Shown here: one piece after another, positions 1-5,939 of the stretch
How the letters are laid out: every line of letters starts with the position of its first letter
Position numbering within the stretch: position 1 is the stretch's first letter
From: Candidatus Galloscillospira excrementavium
GTDB lineage: Bacteria > Bacillota > Clostridia > Oscillospirales > Oscillospiraceae
Assembly: GCA_018711785.1 (NCBI GenBank)
Contig: DVHW01000110.1
Coordinates: forward strand, 1-6,312
DNA: 6,312 bases
Direction: 5' to 3'
The notes under the pieces: model-generated
The model's database searches: none
What the model was told of the DNA's origin: nothing
What the model saw: only the letters and a program-made list of their open reading frames with translations
Made by a program: the position numbers and the translations under genes

Positions 1-2
1 CC

Positions 3-59
3 GTCACAGAGGGCGGAGCGGGCCCGGTGGTGTCCTACTTCTGGCCGGACGGGATATAA
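3..59 (+). CDS. 3' end of an unidentified protein-coding gene (partial)
   Basis: Frame 3 of the + strand reads 18 codons ending in GIRELY-unrelated residues GPVVSYFWPDGI and then TAA at 57-59. It is cut by the left edge of the window, so the start and the family cannot be seen. Two things favour this being a real gene end. About 15 of the 18 third codon positions are G or C, as expected for a gene in this genome, and a strong terminator hairpin begins 12 bases after the stop. The other two + strand frames stay open through the hairpin, which is unlike a gene end. The short tail shows no recognisable motif and I assign no function. It converges on mnmA. Confidence 0.5.
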   Translation, partial: VTEGGAGPVVSYFWPDGI

Positions 60-70
60 GGGAGAAAACG

Positions 71-114
71 GGCCTCCCCCGGAGCATTCGCTCCGGGGGA
101 GGCCTTTTCATTTT
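71..114. terminator. Bidirectional intrinsic terminator between the left-edge gene and mnmA
   Basis: A perfect 14-bp inverted repeat (GGCCTCCCCCGGAG at 71-84, CTCCGGGGGAGGCC at 91-104) encloses a 6-base loop, CATTCG. On the + strand the stem is followed by TTTTCATTTTG. On the minus strand it is followed by CGTTTTC, so each direction has a short U-rich tail. It lies 11 bases past the TAA at 59 and 2 bases beyond the extended T tract from the mnmA stop at 117, which fits a shared terminator for two convergent transcripts. The + direction has the better U tract. Confidence 0.88.
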
Positions 115-116
115 GT

Positions 117-1127
117 TCAGCAGATCCACCCGCTGCCCAGCACGGTGTCCCCGCCGTAGAACACCGCCAGCTGGCCCGGCGTGGGGGCCCGGAAGGGCCG
201 ATCCGCCGCGGTGATGGTCACCGTGCCCCCCTCCCCGGGGGTGAGGACGGCAGGGGACTCAGTGCGGGAGTGGCGCAGACGGACAGTACACTCCAGGGGC
301 CCGTCCAGGCCCTCAATCGCCAGCCAGTTCACCTCCCGGCACCGGGCGGAGGGGACCAGCAGGTCCCCCCCGTCGGAGAGGACCACCCGGTCGTGCTCCG
401 GGTCGATGGCCGAGACAAAGTACCGGTGGGGGCCCGACACCCCCAGCCCCCGCCGCTGGCCCAGGGTGTAGTGGTGGATGCCCCTGTGCCGGCCCAGCAC
501 CCGGCCGTCCGGGGAAACGAAGTCCCCCGGGGGCGGGGTGTCTCCCCGGCGGTCCAGCCAGGCGGCGTAGTCCCCGTCGGGGATGAAGCAGATCTCCATG
601 GAGTCGGGCTTGTCCGCCACCGGCAGCGCCCCCTCCCCCGCCAGAGCCCGCACCTGGGCCTTTTCATACTCCCCCAGGGGGAAGAGCACCCGCTGTAACT
701 GCGCCCGGGTCAGCCGGGAGAGCATATAGGACTGGTCGTTGGCGCGCCTGCCCTTTTTCAGCAGCCCCCCCTCACACCGGGCGTAGTGCCCGGTGGCCAC
801 CCACCTTGCGCCCACCTCGTCGGCGTAGGTCAGGAGGGCAGGGAACTTCACCGTGGGATTGCACACCGCGCAGGGCAGGGGGGTGCGGCCGGAGAGGTAG
901 GCGGCGGCGAAGGGGCGGCAGACGCGCTCCTCCAGCGCCCCGGAGATGTCCCGGGCCGTAAAGGGCAGGCCCAGCCGCTCCGCCACGGCCTGGGCATCGG
1001 AGCGGCCCGCGCCGGTGCCCACGTCCAGCCACAGGGGGTACACCTCGTACCCCCGCTCCATCAGCAGCCGGGCTGCCACGGCGGAGTCCACCCCGCCGGA
1101 CAGGCCCAGCACCACCCGCTCCCTCAA
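117..1127 (-). CDS. mnmA: tRNA-specific 2-thiouridylase MnmA, CxxC-containing type
   Basis: MnmA activates U34 of tRNA(Lys/Glu/Gln) by adenylation and replaces the C2 oxygen with sulfur, giving s2U34 in the cytoplasm. Seen here: the PP-loop SGGVDS at residues 10-15, TGHYAR at 112-117, DQSYML at 131-136, PDSMEICFIP at 174-183, GQRRGLG in the central domain, and a C-terminal barrel region. The cysteines are C86 and C89 (PCAVCN) and C180 (EICF). C89 aligns with the acidic-type family's nucleophilic Cys before Asn, and C180 with the second catalytic Cys. I chose a TTG start at 1127 because AGGAGG lies 7 bases upstream and the PP-loop then sits at its normal place near the N terminus; an upstream in-frame extension to 1346 would overlap the previous gene entirely. 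At 336 aa it is slightly short for the family (about 350-370), with a compact stretch after the PP-loop (residues 33-45). It is last in a three-gene operon, starting inside the stop of the membrane-protein gene. The family call is firm. Confidence 0.95.
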   Translation of the reverse strand: MRERVVLGLSGGVDSAVAARLLMERGYEVYPLWLDVGTGAGRSDAQAVAERLGLPFTARDISGALEERVCRPFAAAYLSGRTPLPCAVCNPTVKFPALLTYADEVGARWVATGHYARCEGGLLKKGRRANDQSYMLSRLTRAQLQRVLFPLGEYEKAQVRALAGEGALPVADKPDSMEICFIPDGDYAAWLDRRGDTPPPGDFVSPDGRVLGRHRGIHHYTLGQRRGLGVSGPHRYFVSAIDPEHDRVVLSDGGDLLVPSARCREVNWLAIEGLDGPLECTVRLRHSRTESPAVLTPGEGGTVTITAADRPFRAPTPGQLAVFYGGDTVLGSGWIC

Positions 1128-1489
1128 GCCGTTTCCTCCTCTTTGGTTCCCTTTCTGCGCCGGGCGCCGGCCAGCTGGACCTGCTTCACGTCGTCCAGCC
1201 GGATGAGGACCTGGCGCTCCTTCTTCTTCCCCTCCTCGCAGAGCAGGAGGGCCCACACCTCGTCGGCGTCCAGCACCCGGCAGGGCTGGCCCTGGGTCTC
1301 GCCGTCGGCGCCGTAGAGGGACAGGGTCACCTCCCGGCCCACCCACTGCCCCAGCTTCCGGCCCAGGTCCTTGGCCGCGGCGGGGCGGATGCCGTTCTCC
1401 CGCAGGATGCGCTCCAGCCGGGTCACTTTACTCCAGAGGAAGAGGACCATGAGAAAGCCAATAAATCCGAATACCGCAAATGCGTCCAT
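1124..1489 (-). CDS. Small membrane-anchored protein sharing its C-terminal domain with the adjacent XRE regulator
   Basis: A 121-aa protein of no family I recognise. Residues 3-19 form one hydrophobic segment (about AFAVFGFIGFLMVLFLW). Lys and Arg immediately follow it (K21, R24, R27), so by the positive-inside rule the rest should face the cytoplasm. Residues 20-50 look helical, possibly a short linker or coil. Residues 51-106 appear to be a beta-rich domain with the pattern G51, Y59, C70, L73, D76, W79-A80, then EGKKKER and a final L-D-D-V-K-Q-V strand. These landmarks match the C-terminal domain of the regulator encoded just upstream. The last 15 residues are strongly charged. The ATG at 1489 comes 3 bases after the regulator's stop, with GGAGG 8 bases upstream. 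Function is unknown; a membrane partner of the regulator is my inference. Confidence 0.82.
   Translation of the reverse strand: MDAFAVFGFIGFLMVLFLWSKVTRLERILRENGIRPAAAKDLGRKLGQWVGREVTLSLYGADGETQGQPCRVLDADEVWALLLCEEGKKKERQVLIRLDDVKQVQLAGARRRKGTKEEETA
1135..1140 (-). promoter_or_regulatory. Ribosome binding site that fixes the TTG start of mnmA
   Basis: On the minus strand AGGAGG is followed by seven bases (AAACGGC) and then TTG at 1127-1125. The site lies within the last codons of the preceding gene, and the TTG overlaps that gene's TGA as TTGA. A perfect Shine-Dalgarno next to an otherwise weak start codon, placed inside the upstream stop, suggests translational coupling. Confidence 0.8.
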
Positions 1490-1492
1490 ACC

Positions 1493-1945
1493 TCAGCCCT
1501 CCCCTTCCGGCAGAAATGTGATGGAGCGGATGGAGGAGAGGGGGATCAGGCGGCGCTCCCGCTGGCCCTTCTTCTCCCGGACGAACTCCACGTTGGCCCA
1601 GCCGCCGTCGAACTCCAGAATGGCGCACCAGTCGCAGGCCACGGCGGCGTCCTCCTCGTAAAACCGCAGCTGGAGCCGCTTCCCTGCCGCCTGCCGCAGC
1701 AGCCGGGTGACGGCCGGCGGGGCGCTCTGGCCCGGCGCGGGCGCCTCGGCCCCGTCCCGGAGCAGCCAGTCGCAGCTCACGTGGAAGAGCTCGGCCATGC
1801 GGACGATCTTGTCGGTCTCCGGATAGGCGGTATCCGACTCCCAGCGGCTCACCGCCTGCCGGGAGACCCCCAGCTGTTCGGCCAGCTGTTCCTGGGTCAG
1901 GTTGTTTTTCCGGCGGGCCTCCGCCAGCTTGCTGCCCATGCTCAT
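1493..1945 (-). CDS. XRE-family helix-turn-helix regulator with a novel-looking C-terminal domain
   Basis: A 150-aa predicted DNA-binding transcription regulator. Residues 5-62 are a canonical Cro/C1-type helix-turn-helix: LTQEQLAEQLGVSRQAVSRW with a following WESDTAYPETDKI segment and an AELFHVSCDWLL closing helix. An Ala/Pro-rich linker (about 65-78) leads to a separate domain at 80-145. This carries G88, Y96, C104-D-W-C107, W116, a basic patch around 123-132 and a terminal I-P-L-S-S-I-R-S-I strand. The same landmarks recur in the next gene's product. The ATG at 1945 is preceded by AGGTGA at a 7-base spacing; the second ATG, two codons on, would be 13 bases away. It is first in the operon with the membrane protein and mnmA, and probably regulates that operon including itself. 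The target and ligand are unknown. Confidence 0.9.
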   Translation of the reverse strand: MSMGSKLAEARRKNNLTQEQLAEQLGVSRQAVSRWESDTAYPETDKIVRMAELFHVSCDWLLRDGAEAPAPGQSAPPAVTRLLRQAAGKRLQLRFYEEDAAVACDWCAILEFDGGWANVEFVREKKGQRERRLIPLSSIRSITFLPEGEG

Positions 1946-1976
1946 AGATGACTCACCTCGTGTTCAGGATGGTTCC

Positions 1977-2004
1977 AGCATACCAGAATCGGGGCTGTTG
2001 GCCA
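1977..2004 (-). promoter_or_regulatory. Predicted extended -10 promoter of the regulator-membrane protein-mnmA operon
   Basis: On the minus strand a TGG-TATGCT element (-10 hexamer at 1982-1977, four of six consensus bases with an extended TG) lies 16 bases after TGGCCA at 2004-1999 (four of six against TTGACA). Transcription would begin near 1970, leaving a leader of about 25 bases before the ATG at 1945. This is a plausible sigma-A type promoter, judged by eye only. Confidence 0.5.
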
Positions 2005-2020
2005 GGGATTTGGGGTATCG

Positions 2021-2033
2021 AAATGTAACGTTT
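2021..2033. repeat. Short inverted repeat upstream of the regulator promoter, possible operator
   Basis: AAATGTAACGTTT reads almost the same on both strands, with arms AAAnGT and ACnTTT around a central A. It lies about 17 bases upstream of the predicted -35 of the XRE operon, in an AT-richer patch of an otherwise GC-rich spacer. XRE regulators often bind such dyads near their own promoter. The assignment as an operator is inference and the site is short. Confidence 0.25.
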
Positions 2034-2075
2034 GAGTTGCGCGGAGGGATTTTTGCTGCCTCCCGGGGCGCAAAA

Positions 2076-2105
2076 TACCCCGCCCGGCGGGGGCGCGGGC
2101 CCCCG
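2076..2105 (-). terminator. Weak candidate terminator after mnmG
   Basis: Two overlapping GC-only hairpins lie just past the mnmG stop: a 7-bp stem at 2088-2094/2099-2105 with loop GCGG, and a 6-bp stem at 2078-2083/2087-2092. They share bases and cannot both form. On the minus strand the second is followed by TATTTTG, a short U-rich tail. This may terminate or only attenuate mnmG transcription, so some readthrough into the XRE-mnmA operon is possible. Confidence 0.4.
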
Positions 2106-2108
2106 GCG

Positions 2109-3977
2109 TCACCCCCGCTCCAGGGCGATCATCAGCGCCGCGATGTCCGCTGGGCTGACGCCGGAGATGCGGCTGGCCTGGCCCAGGTTCAGGGGACGGA
2201 TGCGGGCGAGCTTCTCCCTCGCCTCCAGCCGCAGGCCGGAGAGGGCGGAGTAGTCCAGGTCCGGCGGGATGGGGTGGCCCTCCAGCCGGCGCATCTCCTC
2301 CACCTGCCGCAGCTGCCGGTCGATATACCCCTTGTACTTCACCGAGATCTCCACTTCCTCGGCCACCTGGGGGCCCAGGGCGGGCCGGCCGGGGTCGAAG
2401 GGTGCCAGGTCGGCGTAGCCCAGCCGGGGCCGGCGCAGCAGGTCGGCCAGCCGGGCCCCGTTGGGGGCCGGGGGCTCCCCGCGGGAAGCCAGGAGGGCGT
2501 CCAGCGCCGGGGAGGGGGCCGCGCCGGTGCCCTCCAGGCGCTTGATCTCGGCGTCCACGGCGGCGTACTTCTCCTCCACCGCCCGGTACTGTCCCTCCCC
2601 CACCAGCCCGACGGCGTGGCCCACCCCGGCCAGGCGCCGGTCGGCGTTGTCCTGGCGGCAGAGCAGGCGGTACTCGGTGCGGGAGGTCATCATCCGGTAG
2701 GGCTCGTCGGTGCCTTTGGTCACCAAATCGTCGATGAGCACGCCGATGTACCCCTGGTCCCGGCCAATGACCATGGGGGGCCGGCCCAGCAGCTTAAGGG
2801 CGGCGTTCACCCCGGCCACATAGCCCTGGACCGCCGCCTCCTCGTACCCGCTGGAGCCGTTGAACTGCCCCGCGCCGTAGAGGCCCGGCACGGCCTTGCA
2901 CTCCAGGGTGGGCAGCAGATGGGTGGGGTCCACGCAGTCGTACTCGATGGCGTAGGCGTAGCGGGTGATCTCGGCCCGCTCCAGGCCGGGGATGGTGTGG
3001 ACCATGGCCTCCTGCACGTCCTCGGGCAGGGAGGAGCTGAGCCCCTGGAGGTAGAGCTCCTCGGTGTCCAGGCCCATGGGCTCCACGAAGAGCTGGTGGC
3101 GCTGTTTGTCGGGAAAGCGGACCAGCTTGGTCTCAATGGAGGGGCAGTACCGGGGCCCCACCCCCTCGATGGTGCCGTCGTAGAGGGGGGAGCGGTCCAG
3201 ATTGGCCCGGATGACGGCGTGGGTGGCGGCGGTGGTGTAGGTCAGATAGCACACCGCCCGGTTGACCGGCGGCGTCTTGGTCTGGAAGGAGAAGGGGACG
3301 GCGTCCGGGTCACCCCGCTGGAGCTCCATTTTGGAGAAGTCCACGCTGCGGGCGTTGATGCGGGGGGGCGTGCCCGTCTTGAACCGGCGGAGGGAGAGGC
3401 CCAGGGCGCGGAGGCTCTCGGTGAGGGGGAGGGCGGCGGCCAGGCCGTCCGGTCCGCTCTGGCGGGTGACCTCCCCCAAGATGGTGCGCCCCCCCAGATA
3501 GGTGCCCGAGGCCACCACCGCGGCCCGGACGGCGTACACCGCCCCCGAGGCGGTGCGCACGCCGGAGACCGCGCCCCCCTCGGTGAGAATTTCGGTCACC
3601 TCGGCCTGCCTGAGGGTCAGGCCCTCCTGCCGCTCCAGGGTGTGCTTCATCACCTGCTGGTAGGCCCGCCGGTCGGCCTGGGCCCGGAGGGACCAGACGG
3701 CGGGGCCCTTGCCCCGGTTCAGGATGCGGTACTGGATGCAGGCCGCGTCGGCGGCCCGGCCCATCTCCCCCCCCAGGGCGTCCAGCTCCCGGACCAGGTG
3801 GCCCTTGCCCGTGCCCCCGATGGCGGGGTTGCAGGGCATGTTGCCCACCGCGTCCAGGTTGAGGGAGAAGCACACTGTCCTCAGGCCCAGCCGGGCGGCG
3901 GCCAGGGCGGCCTCAATGCCCGCGTGGCCGGCGCCGATGACGGCGATGTCGTATTCCCCTGCAAGATATTCGCGCAT
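2109..3977 (-). CDS. mnmG: tRNA uridine-5-carboxymethylaminomethyl modification enzyme MnmG (GidA)
   Basis: MnmG is the FAD-dependent partner of the GTPase MnmE. The complex uses 5,10-methylene-THF and glycine or ammonium to build the cmnm5 or nm5 group on U34 of tRNA, in the cytoplasm. Seen here: the FAD-binding Rossmann motif G15-x-G17-x-x-G20 near the N terminus, the family signature [19 protein letters not shown] at 48-66, [10 protein letters not shown] at 198-207, C278 in RYCPSIE (the conserved catalytic-region Cys), the second dinucleotide-type motif [17 protein letters not shown] at 366-382, and the C-terminal helical part with YKGYIDRQ and [13 protein letters not shown], which contacts MnmE and tRNA. 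At 622 aa it is full length. I prefer the ATG at 3977, with GAGGTG 8 bases upstream; the in-frame GTG at 3986 lies inside that ribosome binding site. MnmE is not in the window. Identity is very firm. Confidence 0.98.
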   Translation of the reverse strand: MREYLAGEYDIAVIGAGHAGIEAALAAARLGLRTVCFSLNLDAVGNMPCNPAIGGTGKGHLVRELDALGGEMGRAADAACIQYRILNRGKGPAVWSLRAQADRRAYQQVMKHTLERQEGLTLRQAEVTEILTEGGAVSGVRTASGAVYAVRAAVVASGTYLGGRTILGEVTRQSGPDGLAAALPLTESLRALGLSLRRFKTGTPPRINARSVDFSKMELQRGDPDAVPFSFQTKTPPVNRAVCYLTYTTAATHAVIRANLDRSPLYDGTIEGVGPRYCPSIETKLVRFPDKQRHQLFVEPMGLDTEELYLQGLSSSLPEDVQEAMVHTIPGLERAEITRYAYAIEYDCVDPTHLLPTLECKAVPGLYGAGQFNGSSGYEEAAVQGYVAGVNAALKLLGRPPMVIGRDQGYIGVLIDDLVTKGTDEPYRMMTSRTEYRLLCRQDNADRRLAGVGHAVGLVGEGQYRAVEEKYAAVDAEIKRLEGTGAAPSPALDALLASRGEPPAPNGARLADLLRRPRLGYADLAPFDPGRPALGPQVAEEVEISVKYKGYIDRQLRQVEEMRRLEGHPIPPDLDYSALSGLRLEAREKLARIRPLNLGQASRISGVSPADIAALMIALERG

Positions 3978-4035
3978 AGTAGGCACACCTCTGTCTGTCC
4001 CGGGCTCCCGGCAGTCGCTCCATATTCGGAAAACC

Positions 4036-4065
4036 AGTATAGCACGCCGGGGCGGGGTTTTGCAA
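4036..4065 (-). promoter_or_regulatory. Predicted extended -10 promoter of mnmG
   Basis: On the minus strand TGC-TATACT (-10 at 4041-4036, five of six consensus bases plus the extended TG) follows TTGCAA at 4065-4060 (four of six) after an 18-base spacer. The start of transcription would fall near 4029, giving a leader of about 50 bases to the ATG at 3977. The G+C-rich spacer contains one copy of the CGCCGGGGCG repeat described separately. Confidence 0.65.
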
Positions 4066-4082
4066 GCAGGGCCGCCGGGGCG
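4045..4082. repeat. Pair of 10-bp direct repeats between the divergent promoters
   Basis: CGCCGGGGCG occurs at 4045-4054 and again at 4073-4082, 28 bases apart start to start. Each copy has its own dyad (CGCC/GGCG). One lies in the spacer of the mnmG promoter and the other just upstream of its -35, about 20 bases before the -35 of the divergent hydrolase promoter. They could be operators shared by both directions. In a 70% GC genome chance repetition is not excluded. Confidence 0.35.
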
Positions 4083-4101
4083 AAAAGAGGGACGGTGAGA
4101 G

Positions 4102-4130
4102 TGGAAAAATTCACAAACCCGTGCTACACT
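4102..4130 (+). promoter_or_regulatory. Predicted extended -10 promoter of the hydrolase-nim operon
   Basis: TGGAAA at 4102-4107 (four of six against TTGACA) and TACACT at 4125-4130, preceded by TGC (an extended -10), are separated by 17 bases. Transcription would start around 4137. This places the GTG at 4121 inside the promoter and argues for a translation start at 4160 or 4175. Confidence 0.6.
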
Positions 4131-4174
4131 GGGAGAAAACGGCGGGAGCGTCGGGAAAAATGGGGGGCAGAGAC

Positions 4175-5317
4175 ATGGACGGGCAGGACGTGCTGCTGAT
4201 TGCCGGATTCATTGTGCTGGCCCTGCTGGCCCTGATCGGGATTCTGGCGGTGGTAGTTCACCGGCTGGCGGCCGCCATGGGCGCGGCGCACGCCCCGGTG
4301 GACGGCTACGACCGGCGGCTGGAGATCTGGGGGGAGCAGGTGCCGGGCAACCGGTTGGAGAGCAAGCGGGCGGACATGAACATCGGCCGGGGCGGCAATC
4401 TGTTCCTCTACCGGCTGAAGTTCTTCGCCGACCTGACGGGGGAGCGGTTCCGGGACGTGGAGCGGACCATGGACACCTTCACCTGGCTCTACGAGATCCA
4501 GGGGGGCTATGAGCTGCCCACCTACGAGGACCGGCCCTACCTGGTCCCCTACCTGGCGGCGGGGTCGGACCGGGGGGTGATCGTGCTCCCCGGGGGCGGC
4601 TTCGGCTACAAGTCCATGGACGGGGAGTACGGCGAGGGCCGGGACGTGGCCCGCACCCTCCAGCGCCACGGCGTCAGCGCCTTTGTGCTCCACTACCGCG
4701 CCAACCCCTATGAATACCCCGTCCCCCTGCTGGACGTGCAGCGGGCGGTGCGGTACCTGAAATACCACGCCGGGGCCCTGGGCCTGGACCCGGACAAGCT
4801 GGGCCTGCTGGGCTTCTCCGCCGGCGGCGCCCTGGTGGGGGGACATATCAACCTGGTGCGGGGACAGGACCTCTTCCCGGAGGGCTATGCGCCCGACGAG
4901 GTGGACCGGATGGACGACTCGGTGGCCGCCCCGGCCATGATCTACCCGGGCCTCACCTTCCGCTATACCCCCCGGGCCCTCTTCGGCCTCTTCGACGCCG
5001 ATGCGGTCCGGGACCCGGAGCGCCGGGCCCAGCTGGTGGAGGGCACCGACATGGTGCGCTATGCCTACCGCTCCGCCCGCCTGCCCCAGTTCGTGGCCTG
5101 GGGGACCCGGGACCGGATCGTGGGGGTGAAGGGCCCCGCCGAGTATGTCCGCTCCGCCCGGGCGGCGGGTGCGGAGGTGGCCGAGGTGGTGGCCCGGGGC
5201 AAGGGCCACGCCTTCGGCCAGCGGTACTATATGGCAGACTATCTGGCTTGGCTGGACCAGGTGCTGAGCCGGGCGGAGGAAAAACCGGAACAAACTGGCG
5301 TAGAAAGGACAAGATGA
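4175..5317 (+). CDS. Membrane-anchored alpha/beta-hydrolase, esterase/lipase type (BD-FAE/Abhydrolase_3-like)
   Basis: A predicted serine hydrolase, 380 aa from the ATG at 4175. One transmembrane helix covers about residues 6-28; H29 and R30 follow it while the N terminus is acidic, which predicts a cytoplasmic catalytic domain. The hydrolase fold starts around residue 120: oxyanion-hole loop LPGGGF at 138-143, nucleophile elbow GFSAGG with Ser215, acid Asp313 in WGTRDRIVG, and His345 in GKGHAFG, in the right order and spacing for the triad. Residues 30-115 are an extra N-terminal region without a motif I know. The substrate is unknown; relatives deacetylate or de-esterify carbohydrates or small esters. 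The start is uncertain: ATG 4160 (GGGAG 11 bases upstream) would add MGGRD, whereas 4175 has a G6 run 7 bases upstream. The stop overlaps the next gene as ATGA. Confidence 0.88.
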   Translation: MDGQDVLLIAGFIVLALLALIGILAVVVHRLAAAMGAAHAPVDGYDRRLEIWGEQVPGNRLESKRADMNIGRGGNLFLYRLKFFADLTGERFRDVERTMDTFTWLYEIQGGYELPTYEDRPYLVPYLAAGSDRGVIVLPGGGFGYKSMDGEYGEGRDVARTLQRHGVSAFVLHYRANPYEYPVPLLDVQRAVRYLKYHAGALGLDPDKLGLLGFSAGGALVGGHINLVRGQDLFPEGYAPDEVDRMDDSVAAPAMIYPGLTFRYTPRALFGLFDADAVRDPERRAQLVEGTDMVRYAYRSARLPQFVAWGTRDRIVGVKGPAEYVRSARAAGAEVAEVVARGKGHAFGQRYYMADYLAWLDQVLSRAEEKPEQTGVERTR

Positions 5318-5799
5318 GTATGCGGCGTAGCGACAGGGAGATCACCGACCGGGAGGAACTGCTGGAGGTCATGGGGCGGTGCGACGTGTGCCGCCTGGCC
5401 CTCAATGACGGGGCGGGCTGGCCCTACCTCCTGCCCCTCAACTTCGGCCTGGGGGAGGAGGACGGGAAGCTGGTGCTCTACTTCCACGGCGCCGCAGAGG
5501 GCCGGAAGTATGAGCTCATCGCCCGGGACCCCCGGGCCAGCTTTGAGATGGACTGCGCCCACCGCCTGGTCACCGACGAGGCGCGGGGCTACTGCACCAT
5601 GGAGTACGAGAGCGTCATCGGCCGGGGGCGGCTGGAGATCGTCCCCGAGGAGGGCAAGCTGGCCGCCCTCCGGGCCCTGATGGCCCACTACCACGAGGCC
5701 GGGTTCCCCTTCTCCCACGCCGCCCTCCCCCGCACCACGGTGATGAAGCTGACCGTGGAGCACATGACGGGCAAGCGGCGGAAGAAGGCGGCGAAGTAG
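5314..5799 (+). CDS. NimA-like pyridoxamine 5'-phosphate oxidase-fold flavoprotein
   Basis: A 161-aa protein of the FMN-binding split-barrel superfamily, nearest to the NimA group named for 5-nitroimidazole resistance. The visible pattern is typical: MRRSDREITD at the N terminus, C-R-L-A-L-N-D at 26-32, PYLLPLNFG at 37-45, YFHGAAEGRK at 56-65 with His58 (the conserved active-site-region His), FEMD at 77-80, YESVIGRGRLEIV in the middle, and VEHMTGKRR near the end. Members bind flavin (FMN or F420 in various branches) and probably reduce small molecules. Most genomic copies are not proven resistance genes, so I would not predict drug resistance. The start is ATG 5314, overlapping the hydrolase stop; ATG 5320 is a reasonable alternative because AGGA is only 4 bases from the first ATG and 10 from the second. 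The pair is probably translationally coupled. Confidence 0.88.
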   Translation: MSMRRSDREITDREELLEVMGRCDVCRLALNDGAGWPYLLPLNFGLGEEDGKLVLYFHGAAEGRKYELIARDPRASFEMDCAHRLVTDEARGYCTMEYESVIGRGRLEIVPEEGKLAALRALMAHYHEAGFPFSHAALPRTTVMKLTVEHMTGKRRKKAAK

Positions 5800-5803
5800 C
5801 GCA

Positions 5804-5839
5804 AAGCGGGCGGCAGCACGGGTGTGCTGCCGCCCGCTT
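5804..5839 (+). terminator. Strong hairpin closing the hydrolase-nim operon
   Basis: A perfect 16-bp stem (AAGCGGGCGGCAGCAC at 5804-5819 pairing with 5824-5839) with a 4-base loop GGGT starts 4 bases after the stop at 5799. The downstream bases TTGATTCCTT give only a poor U tract. It is probably a terminator or an mRNA 3'-end stabiliser; the stem is far too perfect to be chance. Confidence 0.75.
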
Positions 5840-5868
5840 GATTCCTTGCGAGACAAAGGCGGGCGGGA

Positions 5869-5919
5869 CGGTCAACGGCGGCGCGGATGCGCCGTTCACC
5901 TTGACCGCCGGCTCGGCGG
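5869..5919. repeat. Two further hairpins in the spacer before the AT-rich gene
   Basis: CGGTCAA at 5869-5875 pairs with TTGACCG at 5901-5907, and CGGCG at 5876-5880 with CGCCG at 5890-5894, giving one long stem with a one-sided bulge (5895-5900). Next to it, CCGCCG at 5905-5910 pairs with CGGCGG at 5914-5919 around GCT; the two share a few bases. Neither has a U tract on either strand. They lie between convergent genes and next to a sharp composition break, so they may act in termination or mark an insertion edge. Confidence 0.55.
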
Positions 5920-5939
5920 GGCATGCTCATACATGGACT

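Noticed and set aside
1128..1346. N-terminal extension of mnmA to 1346
   Set aside because: It would overlap the membrane-protein gene, encodes Pro/Arg/Gly-rich residues unlike MnmA, and the TTG at 1127 has a perfect ribosome binding site.
3999..4011. CCGGG/CCCGG hairpin in the mnmG leader, considered as a riboswitch or attenuator
   Set aside because: Only 5 bp with a 2-base loop, no conserved riboswitch core and too short a leader (about 50 bases).
4121..4174. GTG start of the hydrolase at 4121
   Set aside because: It falls in the predicted promoter, upstream of the likely transcription start, and has no ribosome binding site.
1902..4199. A 765-codon open frame on the + strand across mnmG
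   Set aside because: It lies wholly opposite mnmG; its translation is Gly/Ala/His/Gln-rich low-information sequence with no motif. Long antisense frames arise readily in 70% G+C coding DNA.
4124..5293. A 389-codon open frame on the minus strand across the hydrolase gene
   Set aside because: It mirrors the hydrolase codons, has no recognisable domain and no ribosome binding site of note; the + strand frame has a complete catalytic triad.
5248..5313. Upstream extension of the NimA-like protein to 5248
   Set aside because: It lies inside the hydrolase gene and adds residues absent from the family; the ATGA overlap start fits better.
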